Assembly (NCBI GenBank): GCA_019454915.1
Contig: JACFNM010000029.1
Span: 1-19,572 of the forward strand
DNA length: 19,572 nucleotides
Direction: 5' to 3'
DNA from: Chitinophagaceae bacterium
Lineage (GTDB): Bacteria > Bacteroidota > Bacteroidia > Chitinophagales > Chitinophagaceae
The notes beneath the pieces were generated by a model. That model saw only the letters and a list, made by a program, of their open reading frames with translations, was not told where the DNA came from and ran no database searches. Below are positions 1 to 7,829 of the stretch, in pieces (position 1 is the first letter of the stretch; each line of letters starts with the position of its first letter). The translations under genes and the position numbers were made by a program.

Positions 1-432
1 TTCTTTCCTTATTACGGATTATTGCGGTTTTCTTCAGGAGATCCCTACCATGCTCTTTATCGGAAAAGCCTTGAACGAACCTGGGAAGCGGTTCGCAGCG
101 ACGAGATGCCCGTATGGAATATTATGGCCAGTGCGCTATTGAAGAGAGATTGCGATCTCGATATTGCGCTTCACCAGTTGCAACTATATCCGATAGATCT
201 CATTGACTGGACGATGGAAAACAGTCATCGCCAGGATCTTCAAAAGGAGCCGGTGTTACAGAGATATAAAGTTCCTCAATCTGCCACCCCGGTTCCCATT
301 CCGGAAAGCACTGTTTCGAGATGGAATACCAACCCTAAAATTCTGGATTCAGGTAAGGGAGGAAAGACCGAAGAAACGGGTACCTATTTCCTGTTTGCGT
401 ATTGGATGGGTAAATATTACGGATTCTTTTAG
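1..432 (+). CDS. C-terminal part of an uncharacterised protein (5' end outside window)
   Basis: The reading frame is open from base 1 to the TAG at 430-432, giving about 144 residues with no stop. The visible start-like TTG at 22 is therefore probably internal, and the gene begins before the window. The fragment is soluble-looking and rich in aromatic residues, with Trp-containing motifs (SLERTW, DLIDWTMENSHR, SRWNTNP). It ends in a glycine- and tyrosine-rich tail (FAYWMGKYYGFF). I recall similar tails in large uncharacterised exported proteins of Bacteroidota and Acidobacteriota, but I cannot name a family or an activity. The pattern of a conserved helical stretch followed by a WNxNP turn would fit an (alpha/alpha) barrel-like enzyme; this is a guess. 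The gene ends 123 bases before the metal-efflux locus on the same strand and need not be related to it. Confidence 0.75.
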   Translation, partial: FFPYYGLLRFSSGDPYHALYRKSLERTWEAVRSDEMPVWNIMASALLKRDCDLDIALHQLQLYPIDLIDWTMENSHRQDLQKEPVLQRYKVPQSATPVPIPESTVSRWNTNPKILDSGKGGKTEETGTYFLFAYWMGKYYGFF

Positions 433-490
433 CAAAGACGTATTTAGCACTAATGATAATAAACCCTAACCAAAACATAAAAGGCGGTAA

Positions 491-559
491 ATGTCTGTAA
501 AAGAAAAAAAAACTTCGGATCACGAATATCTAATCCTTTTTGTAAATTGCGCCCTGTGA
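491..559 (+). CDS. possible 22-residue leader ORF before the small exported protein
   Basis: An ATG at 491 follows a purine-rich stretch (AAAGGCGG at about 480-487) and opens a 22-codon frame ending at TGA 557-559. The peptide is lysine-rich at its start and crosses a run of nine A residues (504-512). Its stop overlaps the GTG at 556 as GTGA, the classical arrangement for translational coupling. This could be a real leader, the true N-terminus of the next gene displaced by a frameshift in the A run, or chance. No homology is claimed. Confidence 0.2.
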   Translation: MSVKEKKTSDHEYLILFVNCAL

Positions 560-945
560 GGCGCACTACCAGTATAGCATTTATCTTGTTGTATCTACTG
601 GCATTTACGGAATGTCATCAACTGGTTCGTTTGCCGAAGCTTCTACAGCATTTCCGTCAGCATTGTGTCGTTGACCCGGAAATGAATTTTGAAAAATTTA
701 TCAAAATTCATAATCTGTCACCTAAGACAATAACGGACGATTATATGCAGGATCAGCAACTGCCCTTTCGCAGTGTGGACTGCCATATGTTGAACACTGT
801 AGTATTTATTTACGACCTTCCGCTGATAAAATTGGATCCTGTTCCGGATGCTCCGATAGTTTTTTACAGTTACAATGAAATCAATAAGCCTCAATACGCT
901 CATTTCGATATATTTCAACCACCGAGGCAGGCCGAACTGATATAG
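556..945 (+). CDS. small exported protein of a heavy-metal efflux locus
   Basis: This is a protein of about 129 residues with a short basic N-terminus (RR), a hydrophobic core (SIAFILLYLLAF) and then TECHQLVRLPKLLQHF, which reads as a signal peptide followed by a His-rich mature start. Further conserved-looking pieces are QLPFRSVDCH in the middle and IFQPPRQ near the end. I recognise the pattern of a short exported protein with an 'HQLxKLP...H' start, 'LPFK..C' centre and 'WQPP' end from Bacteroidota metal-RND operons, but it has no assigned function that I know. His and Cys placement would suit periplasmic metal binding (inference). There is no ATG in frame. GTG 556 gives the most natural signal peptide, and TTG 547 would add three residues. 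It lies 35 bases before the permease gene and is probably co-transcribed with it. Confidence 0.7.
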   Translation: MRRTTSIAFILLYLLAFTECHQLVRLPKLLQHFRQHCVVDPEMNFEKFIKIHNLSPKTITDDYMQDQQLPFRSVDCHMLNTVVFIYDLPLIKLDPVPDAPIVFYSYNEINKPQYAHFDIFQPPRQAELI

Positions 946-980
946 ATTATTTTAATTTCTTACAGGCCAAATCATTTTGT

Positions 981-3900
981 ATGCTAAATGCTATTATTCG
1001 CTTTTCCGTAAGGAACAAGCTGATTATCGGTTTATTTACGCTGGCACTTATCGTGTTGGGTACGATAGACCTGAAAAATTTACCTATAGACGCTTTACCG
1101 GATATCACCAGTAATCAGGTGCAGATTATAACGGTATCTCCTTCTCTTGCTGCACCCGAAGTAGAAAGGCTCATTACTTTTCCATTAGAGCAGGCGAATT
1201 CGAATATTCCCGGATTGATAGAGATGCGTTCAATATCCAGGTTCGGACTATCTGTAATCACTGTGGTATTTAATGATGAAACCGATACCTATTGGGCTCG
1301 CCAGCAGGTTAGCGAGCGTTTAAGTCTGGTACGGGATCAAATCCCCGCGAGTGCCGGGAACCCAGAGTTGGCGCCGGTCACCACAGGACTGGGAGAAATA
1401 TACCAGTATGTGTTAAAGCCACAGAAGGGATACGAAGGGAAGTATGACCTGACCGAGCTGCGTTCCATACAGGACTGGATCGTGCGACGCCAATTATTGG
1501 GTACACCGGGTGTTGCTGACGTGAGCAGTTTCGGGGGTTATCTTAAACAGTATGAAATTGCGGTTCAACCCGATCACCTCAAGAGTATGAACGTTACGCT
1601 GACTGAGGTTTTCAACGCTCTGGAAAAGAATAACCAAAATTCAGGTGGCTCCTATATAGAGAAAGGACCGGAAGCGCTCTTTATACGGACGGAAGGGCTT
1701 GCCGCTACTCCGGCCGATCTGGAAAAAATATTTGTAAAGCATACCGATGCGGGTATTCCCATCTTCATAAAAGATGTTGCTGAAGTACGGATCGGCCATG
1801 CCATCCGGTACGGAGCCATGACGTATAAAAACCAGGGAGAGGTAGCCGGAGCTGTGGTATTGATGCTGAAAGGAGCCAATGCTTCCCAGGTAGTAGAACA
1901 TGTAAAGGCAAAAATAGAACAGATCAAAAAGACATTGCCTGAAGGTGTTGATCTGGAGCCGTTTTACGATCGTACAAAAATGGTGGATAACGCTATACAC
2001 ACAGTAAAAACGAATCTGTTGGAGGGAGCCTTAATTGTGATATTGGTACTGGTGTTATTTTTGGGTAATCTAAGGGCGGGTTTCATTGTGGCTTCGGTTA
2101 TCCCTCTATCCATGCTCTTTGCCATCACCATGATGAATTTATTTGGTGTGTCCGGTAACCTGATGAGCCTCGGAGCATTAGACTTTGGATTGATCGTGGA
2201 TGGAGCGGTTATTATCGTTGAGGCGGTATTGCACCGGCTCCATTATGGTAAGCAATTTGCTGCTGCTAAACGAATAACTCAACGTGAACTTGATGAGGAA
2301 GTAGGCTCATCTGCTTCCAAAATGATGAATGCTGCCGTATTTGGGCAGATTATTATTTTGATTGTCTATCTGCCCATATTAACGCTTACCGGAATCGAAG
2401 GAAAAATGTTCAGGCCAATGGCGCAAACCGTTTCTTTTGCGTTAATTGGTGCATTTCTTCTTTCTTTCACGTACGTGCCTATGATGTCTGCGCTGTTCCT
2501 GAGCAAAAATATTTCTCACAAAGAGAGCCTCGCAGATAAATTGATGAACAGTATCCAACGGATATATAGTGTAGTGTTAAAGAAGGCGTTAGCGTTTCCC
2601 AAATCAGTCGTCAGTATTTCAGGATTATTATTTGCGGGTTCGCTTCTTATACTCAGCTATTTGGGGGGTGAGTTTATTCCGCGCTTAGAGGAAGGCGACT
2701 TTGCGGTTGATGCGCGCTTGCTGGCCGGCAGTTCGCTGACAGAAACCGTTAAGCAAACACAAAAGGCGGCGGCGCTGTTACAAAATCGTTTTCCGGAGAT
2801 TGAAAAGATTGTTACGCGAATAGGCGCCAGCGAAATCCCTACCGATCCGATGCCTCTGGAGATGACGGATATCATGATTACGTTAAAGCCCAAGAAAAAA
2901 TGGTCTTCCGCATCTTCTTTCGATGAATTAGCAAATAAAATGAGCAAGGCATTGGACGAAATACCCGGTATGGCCCACGGGTTCCAATATCCTGTGCAAA
3001 TGAGGTTTAATGAACTGATTTCAGGCGCCCGTCAGGACGTGGTATGTAAAATATTCGGTGATGACCTGGACAGCCTTTCCGCTTATGCGAATGCTCTCGG
3101 AGGTATTGTTTCTACTGTTCAGGGAGCGAAAGATATCTATGTAGAAACCGTAACGGGTTTACCTCAGGTGGTGATCAGATATAACCGTGAATCCATCGCG
3201 CGCTTTCAACTGAATATTTCTGAAATCAACCGGATGGTACAGGCTGCATTTGCAGGAGAGACAGCCGGCATTATTTATGAAAATGAAAGGCGTTATGATT
3301 TAGTTGTCCGGTTAGACAACGCAGATAGAAAGGATCTTTCAGATGTACAGCAATTACTCATTCCTACGCCTACTGGGTTGCAGATTCCATTATACCAGGT
3401 TGCTTCCGTAGAAATTCGCGAAGGGCCTAATCAGATTCAGCGTGAAAATGCACAGCGAAGAATTATTGTAGGTTTCAATGTAAGAGGAAGAGACGTGGAG
3501 TCGGTAGTGAATGAGCTTAATGACAAGACAGCCAGCCTGTTAAAACTACCTCCCGGCTATTATGTAAAATACGGTGGTCAGTTCGAAAATCTTACGGAAG
3601 CAACTGATCGGTTAGCTATTGCCGTTCCTTTAGCGCTCCTGTTGATATTAACCATGCTGTATTTCGCCTTTGGTTCTTTAAAATACGGATTACTTATATT
3701 TTCAGCGATTCCGTTATCGGCCATTGGTGGTATTATGGCGCTCTGGATCAGGGGCATGCCCTTCAGTATATCCGCCGGTGTGGGATTCATTGCCCTTTTT
3801 GGAGTGGTTGTTTTAAATGGCATTGTACTGATAACAGAATTTAACCGGTTAAAAAAATCAGGCATGGAAGACATTAATCAGATTATCCACGAAGGAACAC

Positions 3901-5339
3901 GAATCAGGCTCCGCCCGGTGCTGATGACGGCAAGTGTCGCTTCGTTAGGGTTTATACCCATGGCGCTGAGCCAGAGTTCCGGAGCCGAAGTGCAACGTCC
4001 GTTGGCTACCGTAGTCATTGGCGGATTGGTAACGGCTACCATACTTACATTGGTGGTTCTGCCCATATTGTATCGCTGGTTTGAAAGAGGGAGAACAAAA
4101 AGACCCAAAAATATCACGGTTGCCGGAATTGTTATGTTATGCCTGTTATCAGGGTCTTTGCAAGCCCAGCAAAAGATGAAACTGGAAGACATGCTGAAAA
4201 TGGGCAGCGCTCAAAACCTGAATCTTCAGGCAATTAAAAAAGAAACCGGTTACTGGCAGCAATTGCAATCCCGGATTTTTGACCCCGGCAAGACGGCGTT
4301 TGGCGGTGAATACGGAGGCATTAACGGATTGGATAACGATACGCGCTTTTTTGTCAGCCAGGGTTTTAGTCTCCCCGTGGTATATAACCGGCAGAGGCAA
4401 TTATATAAAGCAGAACAGCATCTCAGAGAAGAATTAGCGAATTGGAAAGACGCGGAGCTGCACAAAGCAATCAGACTCAACTTTTATTTACTTGTTGATA
4501 ACGCGGAGAGGCAAAAATTGTTACAAAGCCTGGATTCTATCTATAGCCGGTTTCAACAAAGCGCCAATCTTCGTTTTCAGACGGGCGAAACCAATATATT
4601 GGAAAAAACAACTGCAGAAGCTCAATTGCAGCAGATAAAATTGCAACAGGCGCAGCTTAATGCTGACTTATTGCTTCTTCAACAACAGTTGCAATGGCTT
4701 TTGCAAAGCGGCTCACTGCTTCTCCCTGATTATTCTTCACTGAAAGCAGAACGAAATGCATTGCCGGACAGCACGGATATTGACGCACACCCGCAGATCA
4801 GGTATAATGAAATGCAAACCATGGTGGCGAGGGCTCAAACCGGAATAGAAAAAGCGAAACTGACTCCTGATTTTTCCATCGGGTACAGCAATCAATCCAT
4901 TATAGGCTATCACAGTGAAGATGGGGTCAGCCAAAAATATTACGATGGTGGAGATCGTTTTCACATCGCCAGTTTGACTATGGGCATACCCTTATTTAAT
5001 GGAGCGGCCCGAGCAAGGATTAAAGCAGGAAAAATTCAGGAAGAAGTCGCAGATCTGAATTTGAAGGGTTCCATTGAACAAATGAAGAATAGCCTTAGCC
5101 AATTGGAGACAATCATCAACAAAGAACAGCTCAACCTGGATTATTACGAAAACACGGGTTTAGAACAATCAGCGTTGATCATGCGTAGTGCTGCCCTCAG
5201 TTTTGAAAAAGGAGAAATCAGCTATGTGGAATGGGTAACGCTCATGAATAATGCTATTAATATCAGGATCAATTATCTGGATGCGGTTCAGCAATACAAC
5301 CAGGCTGTTATTGAATTTAATTACTTAAACAGAAAATAG
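981..5339 (+). CDS. CzcA/CusA-type heavy-metal RND permease fused to a TolC/CzcC-like outer-membrane factor
   Basis: This 1452-residue protein exports metal ions by proton antiport across the inner membrane. Residues 1-1040 form a complete HME-RND permease. It begins with the typical MLNAIIRFSVRNK start, and TM4 carries D401-FGLIV-D407-GAVIIV-E414, matching the proton-relay acids of C. metallidurans CzcA. The positions aligned with the E. coli CusA methionine triad are D577, M628 and E678, so the site lacks two of the three Met ligands and resembles the divalent-cation pumps. A basic stretch (about 1038-1043) and a hydrophobic signal-like segment (1045-1060, ending SLQAQQ) lead into residues 1063-1452. 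That part is an outer-membrane efflux domain with the two TolC-type repeats, each marked by an F..GE motif (FQTGETNILE and FEKGEISYVE). Ordinary CzcA is about 1050 residues. The fusion is known in Bacteroidota annotations. The adaptor gene follows after 5 bases. Confidence 0.95.
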   Translation: MLNAIIRFSVRNKLIIGLFTLALIVLGTIDLKNLPIDALPDITSNQVQIITVSPSLAAPEVERLITFPLEQANSNIPGLIEMRSISRFGLSVITVVFNDETDTYWARQQVSERLSLVRDQIPASAGNPELAPVTTGLGEIYQYVLKPQKGYEGKYDLTELRSIQDWIVRRQLLGTPGVADVSSFGGYLKQYEIAVQPDHLKSMNVTLTEVFNALEKNNQNSGGSYIEKGPEALFIRTEGLAATPADLEKIFVKHTDAGIPIFIKDVAEVRIGHAIRYGAMTYKNQGEVAGAVVLMLKGANASQVVEHVKAKIEQIKKTLPEGVDLEPFYDRTKMVDNAIHTVKTNLLEGALIVILVLVLFLGNLRAGFIVASVIPLSMLFAITMMNLFGVSGNLMSLGALDFGLIVDGAVIIVEAVLHRLHYGKQFAAAKRITQRELDEEVGSSASKMMNAAVFGQIIILIVYLPILTLTGIEGKMFRPMAQTVSFALIGAFLLSFTYVPMMSALFLSKNISHKESLADKLMNSIQRIYSVVLKKALAFPKSVVSISGLLFAGSLLILSYLGGEFIPRLEEGDFAVDARLLAGSSLTETVKQTQKAAALLQNRFPEIEKIVTRIGASEIPTDPMPLEMTDIMITLKPKKKWSSASSFDELANKMSKALDEIPGMAHGFQYPVQMRFNELISGARQDVVCKIFGDDLDSLSAYANALGGIVSTVQGAKDIYVETVTGLPQVVIRYNRESIARFQLNISEINRMVQAAFAGETAGIIYENERRYDLVVRLDNADRKDLSDVQQLLIPTPTGLQIPLYQVASVEIREGPNQIQRENAQRRIIVGFNVRGRDVESVVNELNDKTASLLKLPPGYYVKYGGQFENLTEATDRLAIAVPLALLLILTMLYFAFGSLKYGLLIFSAIPLSAIGGIMALWIRGMPFSISAGVGFIALFGVVVLNGIVLITEFNRLKKSGMEDINQIIHEGTRIRLRPVLMTASVASLGFIPMALSQSSGAEVQRPLATVVIGGLVTATILTLVVLPILYRWFERGRTKRPKNITVAGIVMLCLLSGSLQAQQKMKLEDMLKMGSAQNLNLQAIKKETGYWQQLQSRIFDPGKTAFGGEYGGINGLDNDTRFFVSQGFSLPVVYNRQRQLYKAEQHLREELANWKDAELHKAIRLNFYLLVDNAERQKLLQSLDSIYSRFQQSANLRFQTGETNILEKTTAEAQLQQIKLQQAQLNADLLLLQQQLQWLLQSGSLLLPDYSSLKAERNALPDSTDIDAHPQIRYNEMQTMVARAQTGIEKAKLTPDFSIGYSNQSIIGYHSEDGVSQKYYDGGDRFHIASLTMGIPLFNGAARARIKAGKIQEEVADLNLKGSIEQMKNSLSQLETIINKEQLNLDYYENTGLEQSALIMRSAALSFEKGEISYVEWVTLMNNAINIRINYLDAVQQYNQAVIEFNYLNRK

Positions 5340-5344
5340 AATCT

Positions 5345-6475
5345 ATGCGTTTCTTAAATATATTATTACTAATTGGATTGTTCGGTTCCTGCTCTTCGCC
5401 CAGGCAGCCGGGAGAAAAAGAAGATACTTCTTCAAAGGATGGCGTCACACTCACTGCTGAGCAGATCAAGAATGCAGAAGTAGAGGTTGATACGATCCGG
5501 AAAAAACTGTTAAGCAGCGAACTTAAAGTGCATGGATTGGTGGATGTGCCGCCACAAAACATCGTATCCATCAGTTTCCCTCTTGGAGGCTATCTTAAGA
5601 ATACGAGGCTACTTCCTGGTTTGCATGTTTCCAAAGGAGAGATGATTGCTGTTATGGAGGATCGCGAACTAATCCAGTTGCAGCAGGATTATCTTATAGC
5701 TAAAACCAAACTATCTTTCCTCGAAAAAGAATACGAGCGTCAGAAAACACTGAACGAAAATAAAATAAGCGCTGACAAGAACTACCAACAAACAGAAGCC
5801 GATTATTTTTCCCAAAAAGTATTGGTAAAAGGATATTCCGAGAAACTCAGATTGATCGGAATTAATCCGGAAAAACTGGATGAAACCAATATTTCCAGAA
5901 GTGTTCCTGTTTATTCTCCCATAAACGGTTTTGTATCCAAAGTGAATATCAATATTGGTAAATACGTGAATGCAGCCGATGTATTATTTGAATTAATCAA
6001 TCCGGATGATATTCACGCGGTACTTACTGTATTTGAAAAAGATCTGGGGAAGATTAAGCCAAAACAAAAAGTGATGGTGACTTTTGTTGATGATCCGCAG
6101 ACTGAATACGAATGTGAGGTTCTGCTTATTACGAAAAATGTGGATGATAATCGCAGCGCGCTGGTTCATTGTCATTTTGAGAAGGAGCCTAAGCAACTTC
6201 TTCCGGGAATGTTTCTGAATGCCAGAATCGAGATTAATAGCACTGAAGTTAATGCCGTTCCGGAGTCTGCTGTGGTTCGTTATAGTAACGGAGAATTTGT
6301 CATTGAGCAGCGGGAAGACAATTACTTTCACCTTTTGCCTGTACAAACCGGCATAAGAGAAAATGGATTCATTGAAATAAAAAATGATGAAATTGATTTT
6401 ACCGGGAAGAAAGTTATTGTGAAAAATGCCTACACGGTTTTATCACAAATGAAAAATACGGAAGAAGAGAATTAG
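5345..6475 (+). CDS. CzcB/CusB-type RND periplasmic adaptor, lipoprotein
   Basis: This 376-residue membrane-fusion protein would link the permease to the outer-membrane factor across the periplasm. The N-terminus is a lipoprotein signal with a lipobox ending at Cys16 (LFGSC), so the adaptor is lipid-anchored. After a polar linker come a first half-lipoyl segment (about residues 70-100, FPLGGYLKNTRLLPG), an alpha-hairpin rich in Lys, Glu and Gln (about 105-175), the second half-lipoyl segment (PVYSPINGFVSKV), a beta-barrel with the usual LPGMFLNARIEI strand, and a membrane-proximal domain. There are no Met- or His-rich N-terminal metal-binding motifs like those of CusB, in keeping with a divalent-cation pump. 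It is separated from the permease-OMF gene by 5 bases and is certainly the last gene of that operon, because the next gene is convergent. Confidence 0.92.
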   Translation: MRFLNILLLIGLFGSCSSPRQPGEKEDTSSKDGVTLTAEQIKNAEVEVDTIRKKLLSSELKVHGLVDVPPQNIVSISFPLGGYLKNTRLLPGLHVSKGEMIAVMEDRELIQLQQDYLIAKTKLSFLEKEYERQKTLNENKISADKNYQQTEADYFSQKVLVKGYSEKLRLIGINPEKLDETNISRSVPVYSPINGFVSKVNINIGKYVNAADVLFELINPDDIHAVLTVFEKDLGKIKPKQKVMVTFVDDPQTEYECEVLLITKNVDDNRSALVHCHFEKEPKQLLPGMFLNARIEINSTEVNAVPESAVVRYSNGEFVIEQREDNYFHLLPVQTGIRENGFIEIKNDEIDFTGKKVIVKNAYTVLSQMKNTEEEN

Positions 6476-6556
6476 TATCTCTTGTGATAGCGCTGTAGCA
6501 GGGTTTGTTTGAGTTAAATCCTGGGTACCGAATGTAACCTCCTTTTATGACTGGAA
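6476..6556. other. gap between convergent genes, no clear terminator
   Basis: This short gap separates two convergent operons, so transcripts from both sides should end here. Only small palindromes (AGCGCT, GGTACC) are present. I see no stem of 6 bp or more followed by a T-run on either strand, so termination may be Rho-dependent or occur inside the flanking genes. Confidence 0.4.
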
Positions 6557-7609
6557 TCAGGTCGTGCTCAGTACGTCGTTAATCTGTTGCAGTTGTTCGG
6601 TGTTCAGACGCACTTTGCCAACATCTGCATTTTCTTCTAATTGTTTCACCGATGAGGAAGAAGGGATTATGGGCCCCATTCCGGGAAGGGAAAGCAACCA
6701 GGCTAAGGCCAATTGACTCAAAGTGAGTTCCCATTGTCGGGCTAATGACGCCAAACGGTTCAATTTTTGGATAACGATTTTATCCAGCGGCTTTTTCAGA
6801 TCTCCCTCATCATACAGGCGATCTCCTTCACCGATTTTTTCCATGTGAAGATATTTCTCTGAGAGTAACCCTTTTGCCAGTGGACTCCAGGCAACAAATG
6901 ATATACCCTCCTGATGGGCATAGTTTAATACGCCGCGGTATTTTTCGGCTTCTCCGTTCAGAGGATCGAACTGATTCTGAACGGCAACCACGCGACATCG
7001 TATAGATAACTGGTTTTGAACTGATTTGTACGATTCGAGATTTTCAACCGTAAAATTAGAAACACCAAAATATCGTATCAGATCTTGTTTTACCAGGTCT
7101 TCGATAGCCGTAAGGCTTTCTTCCGCAGGCGTAGAGCCTTCATACGAATGAAAATAGAGCAGGTCAATATAATCCGTCTGCAATCTTTCCAGGCTGGCAT
7201 ATACAGACTCCAGGATGTTGCTTCTCGATAAACGGCAATGATTGGGCGTAAAACCGTCCATTCCTCCAAAGGCCTTCGTTGCCACTATTATATTCCGCCT
7301 GTCGCCGGGATTTTGCTGAAACCAATTTCCTATAATTCTTTCGGAATTACCGGATGCATTATTATATCGGTTGGCGGTGTCCCAAAAACATACGCCCAGT
7401 TCAGCAGCCCGGTCAAGTATAGCCAGCGACTGTTGTTCATTTACTCTGGAGCCGTCTCCCGTGTCCGGATATCCCATCTTCCAGGTTCCTAAACCGACTA
7501 CCGGCACTCTCAATCCTGAACCGCCTAAGGATACATAGGGCATGTCCTTATATGAGTCTATCAGAAAAGGTATGTTATACAAATCCGGATTGGGAGTCAG
7601 ATAGTCCAT
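6557..7609 (-). CDS. aldo/keto reductase
   Basis: This is an NADPH-dependent (alpha/beta)8 oxidoreductase of the aldo/keto reductase superfamily, probably cytoplasmic since no signal peptide is visible. Numbered from an upstream in-frame TTG at 7654, the catalytic tetrad is D92 and Y97 (FWDTANRYNNASGN), K127 (VATKAFGG) and H169 (LLYFHSYEG). The GVSNFT motif and a C-terminal IIPSSSSVKQLEEN coenzyme-binding stretch follow, as expected. I chose ATG 7609 (MDYLTPNP), because the 15 codons before it cross an AT-rich, promoter-like stretch and add no family sequence. From that start it has 350 residues, close to the usual 310-350. The substrate cannot be told. It lies on the same strand as the AcrB-like operon but behind a 220-base gap, so it likely has its own promoter. 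Confidence 0.9.
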   Translation of the reverse strand: MDYLTPNPDLYNIPFLIDSYKDMPYVSLGGSGLRVPVVGLGTWKMGYPDTGDGSRVNEQQSLAILDRAAELGVCFWDTANRYNNASGNSERIIGNWFQQNPGDRRNIIVATKAFGGMDGFTPNHCRLSRSNILESVYASLERLQTDYIDLLYFHSYEGSTPAEESLTAIEDLVKQDLIRYFGVSNFTVENLESYKSVQNQLSIRCRVVAVQNQFDPLNGEAEKYRGVLNYAHQEGISFVAWSPLAKGLLSEKYLHMEKIGEGDRLYDEGDLKKPLDKIVIQKLNRLASLARQWELTLSQLALAWLLSLPGMGPIIPSSSSVKQLEENADVGKVRLNTEQLQQINDVLSTT

Positions 7610-7626
7610 GTCAGTATTGTTTAAGA

Positions 7627-7669
7627 CCCTAAAAATATTAAAAATATAGGGCAAATACGCAGTGCGTAT
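7627..7669 (-). promoter_or_regulatory. dyad-rich region upstream of the aldo/keto reductase
   Basis: A perfect 15-bp dyad, ATACGCA-G-TGCGTAT, lies at 7655-7669. Just inside it, CCCTA (7627-7631) and TAGGG (7647-7651) bracket a very AT-rich core. Read on the minus strand, the order is dyad, T-rich stretch, then the ATG at 7609, 45 bases further. It could be an operator with an adjacent AT-rich promoter for the reductase. Alternatively it could be a weak terminator of the upstream TolC gene, since a 6-bp hairpin is followed by an interrupted T tract. The sequence alone does not decide. Confidence 0.4.
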
Positions 7670-7829
7670 CCTCTATACATGCATTCTGAATTTTGATGGC
7701 GGACAGAAACTCCGGATACACCTGCTTTAACTGAACTGCGTAACAACCAAAAGGATATTTGTTTAGGTGACCTGGTAGCTTTGATGGTTTGAAGGATATT
7801 GCTCAATAGAGCGGGTTAGCTATTCTGGT

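Noticed and set aside
335..523. 62-codon frame on the minus strand
   Set aside because: It overlaps the end of the first gene and the short gap after it. Composition is set by the A-run on the other strand, and there is no motif.
972..979. TCATTTTG as a Bacteroidota -7 promoter element before the metal permease
   Set aside because: It lies directly against the ATG with no matching TTG element upstream, so it would need a leaderless transcript. The gene is more likely read from further upstream.
1641..2000. 119-codon minus-strand frame inside the metal permease
   Set aside because: It is fully antisense to conserved permease sequence and has no domain or motif, so it is a shadow frame.
7610..7654. 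Longer aldo/keto reductase start at TTG 7654
   Set aside because: The extra 15 codons cross an AT-rich, dyad-containing stretch and show no family sequence. ATG 7609 gives a normal-length reductase.
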